Source: Streptomyces sp. yr375
Lineage (GTDB): Bacteria > Actinomycetota > Actinomycetes > Streptomycetales > Streptomycetaceae
Direction: 5' to 3'
DNA: 64,000 nucleotides
Assembly (NCBI RefSeq): GCF_900110755.1
Contig: NZ_FOFF01000018.1
Location: forward strand, 62,001-126,000
The notes beneath the pieces were generated by a model, which was given only the letters and a program-made list of their open reading frames with translations, searched no databases and had not been told where the DNA came from. A program made the translations under genes and the position numbers. This document shows, one piece after another, positions 17,798-25,437 of this stretch. Numbering within the stretch: position 1 is the stretch's first letter; every line of letters begins with the position of its first letter.

Positions 17798-19351
17798 ATG
17801 CGTACTGCCTACTGCGTGGAGACCGTTCGTCGTGCCGAGCGGGCCCTGATGGCCCGGGTTCCGGAAGGGGCGCTGATGCAGCGGGCCGCCGCCGGGCTGG
17901 CCGCCGCCTGTGCGGATCTGCTGGGGCGGGTGTACGGGCGGCGGATCGTGCTGCTGGTGGGGAGCGGGGACAACGGGGGTGACGCCCTGTACGCCGGGGC
18001 TCGGCTGGCCCGGCGGGGGGCGGGGGTGACCGCTGTGCTGCTCGCGCCCGAGCGGACGCATGCCGGGGGGCTGGCGGCTCTGCGGCGGGCCGGGGGGCGC
18101 ACGGTCGCGGTCGGCGGGGGAGCGGGGGGCGCGTCGGGGGGTGCGCCGGGTGGGGTGTTCGGTGGGGCGGTGAGTGGGGCTGCTCGTGGGGCTGCTCGTG
18201 GGGTTGAGGAGGCTGTTCGGCGGGCTGATCTGGTGGTTGACGGCATCGTCGGGATCGGGGGGCGGGGCGGGCTGCGGCCCGAGGCGGCCGGGTTGGCCGC
18301 GGTGGTCGCCGGGGCGCGGGCGCTCGTCGTCGCCGTCGACCTGCCCAGCGGGGTCGACGCCGACACCGGTGAGGTGCACGGGAGTGCGATCCGCGCCGAT
18401 CTGACCGTCACCTTCGGCACGCACAAGCCGGGGCTGCTCGTCGATCCGGCGCGGGAGTACGCCGGGTCCGTGCGGCTCGTCGACATCGGGCTCGGGGGTG
18501 AACTGCCGGACGAGCCCGAGCTGGAGGCCTTGCAGCATGCGGACGTGGCCGCGTTGTTGCCGGTGCCGGGTGGCGAGAGCGACAAGTATCGGCGCGGGGT
18601 GGTCGGGATCGCGGCCGGGTCGGCCCGGTATCCGGGTGCGGCGGTGCTGGCCGTCGCGGGGGCGCTGCGGGGCGGGGCGGGGGCCGTGCGGTACGTGGGG
18701 CCGGCCGGGGACGCGGTCATCGCGCGGTTTCCCGAGACCCTCGTGTCCGACCAGGGGCCCGGGCACGCCGGGCGGGTGCAGGCGTGGGTCGTCGGGCCGG
18801 GTATCGGGGACGACGCGCGGACGGTGGCGGAGGTGCTGGCCGCGGAGGTGCCGGTGCTGATCGACGCGGACGGGTTGCGGCTGGCGGACGCCGATGCGGT
18901 ACGGGGGCGTGGCGCGCCGACGTTGATGACGCCGCACGCGGGGGAGGCGGCCGCGTTGTTGGGGGTGGCGCGGGAGGAGGTGGAGGGGGCTCGACTGGCT
19001 GCCGTGCGGGAGTTGGCGGCGCGGTATCGGGCGACGGTGCTGTTGAAGGGGTCGACGACGTTGGTTGCGGATGTGGGGGGTGTGGCGGGTGTGGGGCATG
19101 CGGGGCGGGTCGGGGTGGTGCGGGTGAATGCCACGGGGACTGCTTGGCTGGCCACCGCCGGGAGTGGGGATGTGTTGTCGGGGCTTGCGGGGTCGTTGCT
19201 GGCGGCGGGGTTGAGTGCGTTGGATGCGGGGAGTGTGGGGGCGTATCTGCATGGGTTGGCGGGGCGGTTCGCGGCGGCGGGGGCGCCGGTGGGGGCGCAG
19301 GATGTGGCGGAGGGGGTTCGGGGGGCTTGGCGGGATGTGGTGACGGGGTAG
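17798..19351 (+). CDS. nnrD: bifunctional NAD(P)H-hydrate epimerase / ADP-dependent dehydratase
   Basis: 517 residues from ATG 17798. It repairs hydrated NAD(P)H. The N-terminal YjeF/NnrE epimerase domain (about 1-220) contains LVGSGDNGGDALYAGARLA. The C-terminal ribokinase-like NnrD domain contains LTPHAGE-like TLMTPHAGEAAALLG, KGSTTLV and the NATGTAWLATAGSGDVLSG loop. Residues ~105-140 are a Gly/Ala-rich low-complexity insert. The second half is unusually rich in TTG/GTG/GGG codons, probably local slippage. The enzyme has a housekeeping role. Confidence 0.93.
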   Translation: MRTAYCVETVRRAERALMARVPEGALMQRAAAGLAAACADLLGRVYGRRIVLLVGSGDNGGDALYAGARLARRGAGVTAVLLAPERTHAGGLAALRRAGGRTVAVGGGAGGASGGAPGGVFGGAVSGAARGAARGVEEAVRRADLVVDGIVGIGGRGGLRPEAAGLAAVVAGARALVVAVDLPSGVDADTGEVHGSAIRADLTVTFGTHKPGLLVDPAREYAGSVRLVDIGLGGELPDEPELEALQHADVAALLPVPGGESDKYRRGVVGIAAGSARYPGAAVLAVAGALRGGAGAVRYVGPAGDAVIARFPETLVSDQGPGHAGRVQAWVVGPGIGDDARTVAEVLAAEVPVLIDADGLRLADADAVRGRGAPTLMTPHAGEAAALLGVAREEVEGARLAAVRELAARYRATVLLKGSTTLVADVGGVAGVGHAGRVGVVRVNATGTAWLATAGSGDVLSGLAGSLLAAGLSALDAGSVGAYLHGLAGRFAAAGAPVGAQDVAEGVRGAWRDVVTG

Positions 19352-19405
19352 GGGGTGGGGTTTTTCGCCCCCGCCGCCCCTACCCCTTCTGCGTTTCACG
19401 GTGAA

Positions 19406-20179
19406 CTAACGCTGCCTGTCGGCCGCAGGCTCTACCGGTACGCCCCTTGACCACAACTCCTCTGCATGCTCGGCAAATCGAGCGAACATGCCCCCATTGT
19501 CGTACTGCCGCAGGTGCAGGAGTGGCGAGTCATGGCCGACCATTCGGGCGAGGTGGGGAGTGACCAGCGCCTCATTGTCGAATCGGAATACGGACAGGGA
19601 TACGTGGTTCACCGCGTCACCGGGGGCCGAGAATCGCGTTTCCAGACCCTCGTGTGACCCGAGCTTTCCCAGGTTTTCAAGTGTGATGCGAATGCGCGTG
19701 GATACTGTGAGCGCCACATCTTCGATCGTTTCTCGATTGCGCGTCACTTCCCCATCCGGGTCGCCCAGGAGGAAGCGTACTCGACAGCCGCTGTCGAGTT
19801 TCTGGCGCAGGGTTGAGACGAATGCGGGCTGGTCGAGCCACAGGAAGTAATTCGTGTATCCCGCGAAGAACAGTTCTCCTGTGGAATGGGCGATCAGTTC
19901 CCCCCATACGGTTGAAGGGCAGGAAGATCGGTACGGATAAGAACGGATGATCTCCCGGTCGCCACCGGTTTTAATACGGTCCTTGACGGCTTTCGGCCAC
20001 AACATTTCTTCGTCAACTCCCAACGCCTTGCAGGCGTCTTCCCGGTTCCGGGCGTGCGGGATCAGATCGGCGTCCGCAACCCATCGCTCAACGGTCTTGC
20101 CCGAGACGCCCACTCGTGCGGCAAGCTGCCGTGGCGTCAGTCCGGCAGACTGCATAGCGGAACGCAGGGCGGTGTTCAA
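19406..20179 (-). CDS. XRE-type HTH regulator with C-terminal sensor domain
   Basis: 257 residues from a TTG at 20179 preceded by GGGGGG. The longer frame upstream to 20293 adds non-homologous sequence. An N-terminal HTH (about 10-35, LTPRQLAARVGVSGKTVERW) is followed by a ~170-residue domain. Its motifs (FFAGYTNYFLW, VRFLLGDPDGEVTRNRE, VTPHLARMVGHDSPLLHLR) look like a degenerate phospholipase-D-type fold without HxK residues; this is from memory of DUF5919-like regulators. Codons are more AT-rich than in the flanks. It is divergent from three tiny genes and probably controls them. Confidence 0.78.
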   Translation of the reverse strand: MNTALRSAMQSAGLTPRQLAARVGVSGKTVERWVADADLIPHARNREDACKALGVDEEMLWPKAVKDRIKTGGDREIIRSYPYRSSCPSTVWGELIAHSTGELFFAGYTNYFLWLDQPAFVSTLRQKLDSGCRVRFLLGDPDGEVTRNRETIEDVALTVSTRIRITLENLGKLGSHEGLETRFSAPGDAVNHVSLSVFRFDNEALVTPHLARMVGHDSPLLHLRQYDNGGMFARFAEHAEELWSRGVPVEPAADRQR

Positions 20180-20230
20180 GGTTCCCCCCGGGGACGTTTG
20201 GGCGTTCTTCCACGCTACCGCCGAGGCGTC

Positions 20231-20265
20231 CCAGGTGTCGCGGCACCTGGACAAAGACGTCCTTG
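20231..20265. promoter_or_regulatory. two inverted repeats in the XRE/small-gene divergent region
   Basis: A perfect 7-6-7 inverted repeat (CCAGGTG-n6-CACCTGG, 20231-20250) is followed at once by a near-palindrome CAAAGACGTCCTTG (20252-20265) centred on GACGTC. Both lie in the 175-nt region between the diverging genes and are candidate operators for the XRE regulator. Confidence 0.5.
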
Positions 20266-20296
20266 ATGGGCCGTCAGCATGGCCGGACAGCAAGGA

Positions 20297-20325
20297 CCCC
20301 CGCGACCGTGCGACCGGTCCGGGGG
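20297..20325 (+). promoter_or_regulatory. GC-rich hairpin in the leader of the small-gene operon
   Basis: CCCCCG-GACC pairs with GGTC-CGGGGG with one bulged C and an 8-nt loop. It lies 29 nt before the first small gene. It may be an attenuator, or a terminator for stray transcription. Confidence 0.45.
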
Positions 20326-20354
20326 CGTGGCCAACGCTTCAGAGGAGCGTCGAC

Positions 20355-20567
20355 GTGGCAGACCTTATCCGCACCGCACTCGAACGGGTGAGAGCCGTAT
20401 TCCGGCCCCGTACCCCCGGCAGGCACCGACCCGCTGCATCCCCCGTTGCGCCGCAGTCGTGGGAACACGCGGGCGCTGTCGTTCGGTCCTACGTCGAGCG
20501 CCTGGGCGATCCGCCCAGGGACGCCGACACAAGTGCCCAGGCAGACCCTTGGAGGGATGCCAGGTGA
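20355..20567 (+). CDS. small hypothetical protein, first of a three-gene cassette
   Basis: 70 residues from GTG 20355 with AGAGGAG 8 nt upstream (MADLIRTALERVRAVFRPRT). It has an amphipathic Arg-rich N-terminal helix, a Pro/His/Arg linker and an acidic end (ERLGDPPRDADTSAQADPW). There is no signal peptide or membrane helix. Its last 4 nt (GTGA) overlap the next start, so translation is coupled. I do not recognise it. Confidence 0.6.
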   Translation: MADLIRTALERVRAVFRPRTPGRHRPAASPVAPQSWEHAGAVVRSYVERLGDPPRDADTSAQADPWRDAR

Positions 20568-20770
20568 GCATGACTATTTCGGTGTACCGGGTCAATCGGG
20601 AGACGGGTGTCCGCACACCCGTGCGCGCAAGGCGTCCGGTAAAGCCGGTACAGGTACCGGAAGTAAGCACGAGTTACCCGACGTGCACGTGTACGGGCTG
20701 CGGGGGTCGTCCGGAAATGCTGCGCGCCAAATTGGCCGAAGTGAACAGGCGCAGCCGGGGGGAATTGTGA
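20564..20770 (+). CDS. small protein with CxCxxC cluster
   Basis: 68 residues from GTG 20564, with GGAGGG just upstream; ATG 20570 is an alternative. The N-terminal half is basic and strand-like (MTISVYRVNRETGVRTPV). Three cysteines, C41-T-C43-T-G-C46-G-G, form a possible metal or Fe-S site. The C-terminus is a basic helix. It overlaps both neighbours. Not recognised; the Cys cluster hints at a metal or redox role. Confidence 0.6.
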   Translation: MSMTISVYRVNRETGVRTPVRARRPVKPVQVPEVSTSYPTCTCTGCGGRPEMLRAKLAEVNRRSRGEL

Positions 20771-21039
20771 TGCGTTCGATCATCAAGGCTGCGGAATGGA
20801 CGCTGGGTGCGGAAACCGCCGAGGGTGCCCCGCAGGGCATCTACTCCGCCGTACGCATGGCGTGCGGGGCGGAAGCCAAGCCAACCGACAACGAGCCTAT
20901 GCCTGTTGAGGTATGGGCGCTGAAACACATAGGTCTGAATCCGACTCATCGGCAATTCAAGGCCATGGTCGAGACCTATTGGCGCGTGACCCCGGTAGAG
21001 GGCAACCCCTACCGCGAGAGCGACGCCCTGGACGTCTGA
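20770..21039 (+). CDS. small conserved Streptomyces protein (DUF7848-like)
   Basis: 89 residues from ATG 20770, sharing one base with the previous stop (TGATG). It starts MRSIIKAAEWTLGAETAEG, then GIYSAVRMACGAE, VEVWALKHIGLNPTHRQF and ends YWRVTPVEGNPY. I remember relatives of this sequence as common orphan proteins in Streptomyces accessory loci, often with two Cys around the position of C32. Here only one is kept (ACGAE). Function is unknown. Confidence 0.65.
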   Translation: MRSIIKAAEWTLGAETAEGAPQGIYSAVRMACGAEAKPTDNEPMPVEVWALKHIGLNPTHRQFKAMVETYWRVTPVEGNPYRESDALDV

Positions 21040-21181
21040 GGTGTCGACGGTGTTTCAGGATGGCCTCCCTTGTCTCTTGGAGGCCGGCGTTGATGAGCAG
21101 GCTGGGCAGGCTGCCCCTCGTAAGGGTGACCCCACCGCGCGCCGTCCCCGGCCGACGGGTGGCCCGCGTTTCTCTGATCGT

Positions 21182-22054
21182 GTGATCAGTGTACGAAGTG
21201 CGGCTTTTCTTCTTGTTGTCGTGTCTCTTCTTCCCCTTGGGGCCTCCGCCCGCGCCGCCCCCGCGCCGCCCGACCCGCAGAACCAGCTCGTGCCCGGTGT
21301 GCCGCCGGGGGTGGATCTGCCCTGGCAGATCGATACGCCCGATCAGGTGCTCGCGCCCACGGTGTACGAGCCGTCTGCCGCCGAGGATGCCGTTGAGCCG
21401 CGGGAGGCGGTGGACGGGACGTATGCGCTGGTCGAGTACGTGCCGTTGGAGGAGGTGGCCCTGCGGGTGGCCTGTACCAAGCGGGTGGGGCCTTATCAGC
21501 GGGCCGTCGAGCGGTGGCTGAAGTTGACGGTGGACGGGAAGCAGTCCGCCGCCGACTGCCGGGCCATCCGGGCTTTTCAGAAGACTCAGAAGATCCAGCC
21601 TGCTATTGGGTTTGCTGGGCCTGTTACCTGGGCTCGGATGCAGCTCATCTCCGCCAAGAAGAATCCGAACGCCGCGAAGAAGTGTCCGGTGCGGGTCTAC
21701 CGGGTCGCCTGTGTGGATCTCGATCGGCAGGTGACGTGGGTGCAGAAGGGGGCGAAGGTCGTCTTCGGGCCCGTGTCGATGCGGAGCGGGCGGGCCGCCC
21801 ATCCGACCCGTAAGGGGTGGCACACCGTCTACTGGCGGCACAAGAACCATGTGTCGACCCTCTACAACACCCCCATGCCGTACGCCCAGTTCTTCGACGG
21901 CGGCCAGGCCTTCCACGCCGTCTACGGCACCATCCACACCACCATCGGCTCCCAGGGCTGCGTCAATCTCACCCTCGGTGACGCGCGGAAACTGTGGGGT
22001 GTGCTGAAGAAGGGCGACCGGGTCTACGTGTGGGGTCACCGGCCCGGTACCTAG
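21182..22054 (+). CDS. secreted L,D-transpeptidase with peptidoglycan-binding domain
   Basis: 290 residues from GTG 21182 (MISVRSAAFLLVVVSLLPLG), which begins at a clean signal peptide cleaved near ARA-AP. The frame is open back to 21041, but that part has no signal-peptide character. A peptidoglycan-binding helical module (about 95-145) precedes a YkuD domain whose catalytic motif is HTTIGSQGCVNL, with the nucleophilic Cys intact. It makes 3-3 peptidoglycan cross-links outside the membrane. It lies 34 nt upstream of alr, another cell-wall gene. Confidence 0.85.
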   Translation: MISVRSAAFLLVVVSLLPLGASARAAPAPPDPQNQLVPGVPPGVDLPWQIDTPDQVLAPTVYEPSAAEDAVEPREAVDGTYALVEYVPLEEVALRVACTKRVGPYQRAVERWLKLTVDGKQSAADCRAIRAFQKTQKIQPAIGFAGPVTWARMQLISAKKNPNAAKKCPVRVYRVACVDLDRQVTWVQKGAKVVFGPVSMRSGRAAHPTRKGWHTVYWRHKNHVSTLYNTPMPYAQFFDGGQAFHAVYGTIHTTIGSQGCVNLTLGDARKLWGVLKKGDRVYVWGHRPGT

Positions 22055-22088
22055 GGGGCTGTCCAAGCCCTCTGAGACACTGGGCGCG

Positions 22089-23294
22089 ATGAGTGAGACT
22101 GTCGAGCCGCCCGCCAACCCGTCGCGCGCCCGTGCCGAGATCGACCTGGCCGCGCTGCGGGCCAATGTGCGCACCCTGCGTGCCAAAGCGCCCGGGGCGG
22201 CGTTCATGGCCGTGGTGAAGGCCGACGGGTACGGGCACGGGGCGCTGCCGTGCGCCCGGGCGGCCGTCGAGGCCGGGGCCGGCTGGGTGGGTACCGCCAC
22301 GCCCGAGGAGGCGCTCGCGCTGCGCGCGCAGGGCGGGCTGCCCGCCGACGTCAGGATCCTGTGCTGGCTCTGGACGCCGGGCGGACCCTGGCGCGAGGCC
22401 ATCGAGGCCGACATCGACGTGTCGGTGAGTGGGCTCTGGGCGCTGCGGGAGGTCGTGGGCGCTGCCCGCGGTGCCGGGCTCACTGCCCGGGTGCAGCTCA
22501 AGGCCGATACCGGGCTCGGGCGCAACGGGTGCCAGCCCGGGGACTGGGCCGAGTTGGTCGGGGCGGCTCGCCGGGCAGAGGGGGAGGGACTGGTCCGCGT
22601 CACCGGGTTGTGGTCGCACTTCGCCTGTGCCGATGAGCCCGGGCATCCCTCCATCGCCGCACAGCTCGGGCGGTTCCGCGAGATGGTGGCGTACGCGGAG
22701 GCGCAGGGCGTGCGGGCCGAGGTGCGGCACATCGCCAACTCGCCGGCCACGCTGACGCTCCCGGAGACCCACTTCGACCTGGTCCGCCCGGGCATCGCCA
22801 TGTACGGCCTGTCGCCCAGCCCCGAGCTGGGTTCCGCCGCCGACTTCGGGCTGCGCCCGGTGATGACCCTCGCGGCCTCTCTCGCCCTCGTGAAGCACGT
22901 ACCGGGCGCGCACGGCGTGAGCTACGGCCACCACTACGTCACCCCCGGGGCGACGACCCTCGGGCTCGTCCCCCTGGGGTACGCCGACGGTGTTCCCCGA
23001 CACGCCTCCGGGACCGGACCCGTACTGGTCGACGGCAAGTGGCGGACGGCCGCCGGGCGCATCGCGATGGACCAGTTCGTCGTCGACCTCGGCGGCGACG
23101 AACCCCCGCCCGGCGCGGAGGCGGTCCTCTTCGGGCCCGGCGACCGCGGCGAGCCCACGGCGGAGGACTGGGCGCAGGCGGCCGGAACCATCGGGTACGA
23201 GATCGTCACGCGCATCGGCGCGCGCGTTCCCCGCGTCTATGTCGATGAGCCAGGACACGGGCAAGGACTTCGGCCGGACAGGAGCGGGACGTGA
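22089..23294 (+). CDS. alr: alanine racemase
   Basis: 401 residues. It is a PLP enzyme making D-Ala for peptidoglycan. The PLP lysine is K44 in AVVKADGYGHG. The RPGIAMYGLSP motif and the C-terminal domain contributing the catalytic Tyr (GVSYGHHYVTPG) and GRIAMDQFVVDLG are present. The stop overlaps the next GTG by 4 nt, coupling it to the hydrolase gene. Confidence 0.94.
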   Translation: MSETVEPPANPSRARAEIDLAALRANVRTLRAKAPGAAFMAVVKADGYGHGALPCARAAVEAGAGWVGTATPEEALALRAQGGLPADVRILCWLWTPGGPWREAIEADIDVSVSGLWALREVVGAARGAGLTARVQLKADTGLGRNGCQPGDWAELVGAARRAEGEGLVRVTGLWSHFACADEPGHPSIAAQLGRFREMVAYAEAQGVRAEVRHIANSPATLTLPETHFDLVRPGIAMYGLSPSPELGSAADFGLRPVMTLAASLALVKHVPGAHGVSYGHHYVTPGATTLGLVPLGYADGVPRHASGTGPVLVDGKWRTAAGRIAMDQFVVDLGGDEPPPGAEAVLFGPGDRGEPTAEDWAQAAGTIGYEIVTRIGARVPRVYVDEPGHGQGLRPDRSGT

Positions 23295-24547
23295 GCGAGA
23301 GCAGCGCGGAGGCAGTGGCGAGTGCCGCCTCGGCGGCCGTCGCCGCCGTCTCCGGTACGGGGACGGGCGGGAGCTGGCGCCGGGCGACCGGTATCGCCGG
23401 CGCCGCGATAGGCGTGATCGCCGCGGGCGCGGCGGCCGGTGTCGCCGTGGAACGGATGACCGTGGGGCGCGGCATGCGGGCCAAGGCCCGGCTCGCCCTC
23501 GACTCGGCGGGGCCCTACGGCGGACTGCGCGGCACCCCGGGGCGGGCGTACGCCGACGACGGCACCGAGCTGTACTACGAGGTCGACGACGTCGAGCCGC
23601 AGGGCGGGCCGCCCGGTCGCCGGCGGCGGCTCTTCGGGCGCAAGGCGCCGCTGCCCGTCACCGTCGTCTTCAGCCACGGCTACTGCCTCACCCAGGACTC
23701 CTGGCACTTCCAGCGGGCGGCCCTGCGGGGCGTCGTACGGACCGTGCACTGGGACCAGCGCAGCCACGGCCGCTCCGCGCGCGGCAACGACCAGGTGAAC
23801 GACGGCGTGCCGGTCACCATCGACCAGCTCGGGCGCGACCTGAAGGCGGTCATCGACGCGGCCGTGCCCGAGGGGCCGATCGTGCTCGTCGGGCACTCCA
23901 TGGGCGGGATGACGGTGATGGCCCTGGCCGCGCTGGACCCCGAGCTGATCCGGGAGCGGGTCGTCGCCACCGCCTTCGTGGGGACGTCGTCCGGGCGGCT
24001 CGGCGAGGTCAACTTCGGGCTGCCGGTCGCCGGTGTGAACGCGGTGCGGCGGGTGCTGCCGGGGGTGCTGAAGGCGCTCGGGCAGCAGGCGGCCCTGGTG
24101 GAGAAGGGGCGGCGGGTCACCGCCGATCTCTTCGCCGGGGTCATCAAGCGGTACTCGTTCGCTTCGCGGGACGTCGACCCGGCCGTCGCCCGGTTCGCCG
24201 AGCGGATGATCGAGGGGACGCCCATCGACGTCGTCGCCGAGTTCTACCCGGCCTTCACGGACCACGACAAGACCGGGGCGCTGGGCTGCTTCACCGACAT
24301 GCCGGTGCTGGTGCTGGCCGGGATCGGGGACCTGGTCACGCCGAGCGAGCACAGCGAGGCCATCGCCGACCTGCTGCCGGACGCCGAACTGGTCCTGGTG
24401 CCGGACGCCGGGCACCTGGTGATGCTGGAGCACCCGGAAGTGGTCACCGACCGGCTCGCCGACCTCCTCACCCGCGCGGGTGCCGTCCCGGCGGGCGCTA
24501 CGGTGAATGGCTATGGAAGCACCAGTAGCACCGCACAACCCGGCTGA
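23291..24547 (+). CDS. alpha/beta hydrolase with N-terminal membrane segment
   Basis: 418 residues from GTG 23291. Ala/Gly-rich N-terminal helix (TGIAGAAIGVIAAGAAAGVAV) at about 38-58 could be a membrane anchor. The alpha/beta hydrolase fold follows: the HGY oxyanion segment (VVFSHGYCLTQDSWHFQ), nucleophile elbow GHSMGG, acid in GIGDLVTP and the histidine in DAGHLVMLEHPE. The substrate is unknown. It lies in the conserved alr-hydrolase-tsaE order of actinobacteria and overlaps both neighbours. Confidence 0.88.
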   Translation: MSESSAEAVASAASAAVAAVSGTGTGGSWRRATGIAGAAIGVIAAGAAAGVAVERMTVGRGMRAKARLALDSAGPYGGLRGTPGRAYADDGTELYYEVDDVEPQGGPPGRRRRLFGRKAPLPVTVVFSHGYCLTQDSWHFQRAALRGVVRTVHWDQRSHGRSARGNDQVNDGVPVTIDQLGRDLKAVIDAAVPEGPIVLVGHSMGGMTVMALAALDPELIRERVVATAFVGTSSGRLGEVNFGLPVAGVNAVRRVLPGVLKALGQQAALVEKGRRVTADLFAGVIKRYSFASRDVDPAVARFAERMIEGTPIDVVAEFYPAFTDHDKTGALGCFTDMPVLVLAGIGDLVTPSEHSEAIADLLPDAELVLVPDAGHLVMLEHPEVVTDRLADLLTRAGAVPAGATVNGYGSTSSTAQPG

Positions 24548-25046
24548 GCCCGACCCGGTCGGCAACGGCGTGGAGATCGTCGTCAACTCCCCTGCCCAGA
24601 TGGGGGAGTTGGGTCGCCGACTGGCCAAGCTGTTGCGCGCCGGTGATCTCGTGATGCTCAGCGGGGAGCTCGGCGCGGGCAAGACGACGCTCACCCGGGG
24701 CCTCGGCGAGGGGCTCGGGATCCGGGGCGCAGTGACCTCCCCGACGTTCGTGATCGCCCGCGTGCACCCCTCCCTGGGGGACGGTCCGCCGCTCGTCCAC
24801 GTCGACGCGTACCGCCTCGGCGGCGGGCTCGACGAGATGGAGGACCTCGATCTGGACGTCTCGCTGTCCGACTCGGTGATCGTCGTGGAGTGGGGCGAGG
24901 GCAAGGTCGAGGAGCTGACCGACGACCGGCTCCAGGTCCGTATCCACCGGTCCGTCGGCGACACGACGGACGAAGTACGGCATGTCACCGTCACCGGGCT
25001 GGGCGAGCGGTGGGCTTCGGCGGACCTGAGTGTCCTGTCCGCCTGA
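24507..25046 (+). CDS. tsaE: tRNA t6A biosynthesis ATPase
   Basis: 179 residues. It supports t6A37 tRNA modification with TsaB and TsaD. The P-loop LSGELGAGKTTLTRGLGEGLG, the switch-like TSPTFVIA, HVDAYRL and the Walker B-like VIVVEWGEG are all standard TsaE. The start overlaps the hydrolase gene by 41 nt; the ATG two codons later is also possible. tsaB and tsaD are 1.1 and 2.3 kb downstream. Confidence 0.93.
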   Translation: MAMEAPVAPHNPAEPDPVGNGVEIVVNSPAQMGELGRRLAKLLRAGDLVMLSGELGAGKTTLTRGLGEGLGIRGAVTSPTFVIARVHPSLGDGPPLVHVDAYRLGGGLDEMEDLDLDVSLSDSVIVVEWGEGKVEELTDDRLQVRIHRSVGDTTDEVRHVTVTGLGERWASADLSVLSA

Positions 25047-25159
25047 CGGCCTGGCGTTGAGCTGACCGACCTCGCCTGACTTCGTGGATATTCCGACAAG
25101 GCGTCGGCAAGATGTTGCGTTCGGCGTCTTGTGCGTGGTCACATGGTATCCAGTTCGTG

Positions 25160-25175
25160 GTTAGGTCTACCTAAC
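25160..25175. promoter_or_regulatory. perfect palindromic operator candidate
   Basis: GTTAGGTCTACCTAAC is a 7-2-7 perfect inverted repeat, and the symmetry extends four more bases on each side with one mismatch. It is very AT-rich for its surroundings and lies 33 nt before the 59-codon gene at 25208. The halves look like TTAGGT/ACCTAA of iron boxes, but the spacing is 5 bp too short for a DmdR/IdeR site. Confidence 0.6.
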
Positions 25176-25207
25176 TACGCCCGCCCCCCGAACTTCAGGA
25201 GGCGTCC

Positions 25208-25387
25208 ATGTCGGCCACGGAATCCACGGAATCCACCGGATCCACGGGGTCCACGAAGTCCGCCGGTGTGTCCATGCGGGACCTGCTGGCGTCGTGCGCG
25301 GCGGCCGAGGCCGTTTCGACGCCGCCGCGGCTGCCCGACCTCGCGCTCGTGGAAGAGCCGGCGGAACAGCAGCCCAAAGCCGCTTAG
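25208..25387 (+). CDS. small hypothetical protein
   Basis: 59 residues from ATG with AGGAGG at 25197-25202. The first 18 are Ser/Thr/Glu-rich direct repeats (TESTGSTGST). A likely helix follows (SMRDLLASCAAAEAVSTPP), then an acidic Pro/Glu end. There is no signal peptide and a single Cys. I recall similar MRDLLASCAAAEAVSTPP-containing peptides in this position in other streptomycetes, of unknown role. A strong ribosome-binding site and an upstream palindrome support a real, regulated gene. Confidence 0.6.
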   Translation: MSATESTESTGSTGSTKSAGVSMRDLLASCAAAEAVSTPPRLPDLALVEEPAEQQPKAA

Positions 25388-25437
25388 GGCCGGCTCTACG
25401 GGATCACCCTTACGGGATCACGCCTACGGCATCACAC

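Noticed and set aside
25160..25175. DmdR/IdeR iron box
   Set aside because: Half sites TTAGGT/ACCTAA match, but the site is 14 bp across instead of 19, so the spacing is wrong for a diphtheria-toxin-repressor-type dimer.
25208..25387. Lanthipeptide or other RiPP precursor
   Set aside because: It is Ser/Thr-rich at the N-terminus, has a single Cys, no leader-core pattern, and no modification enzyme nearby.
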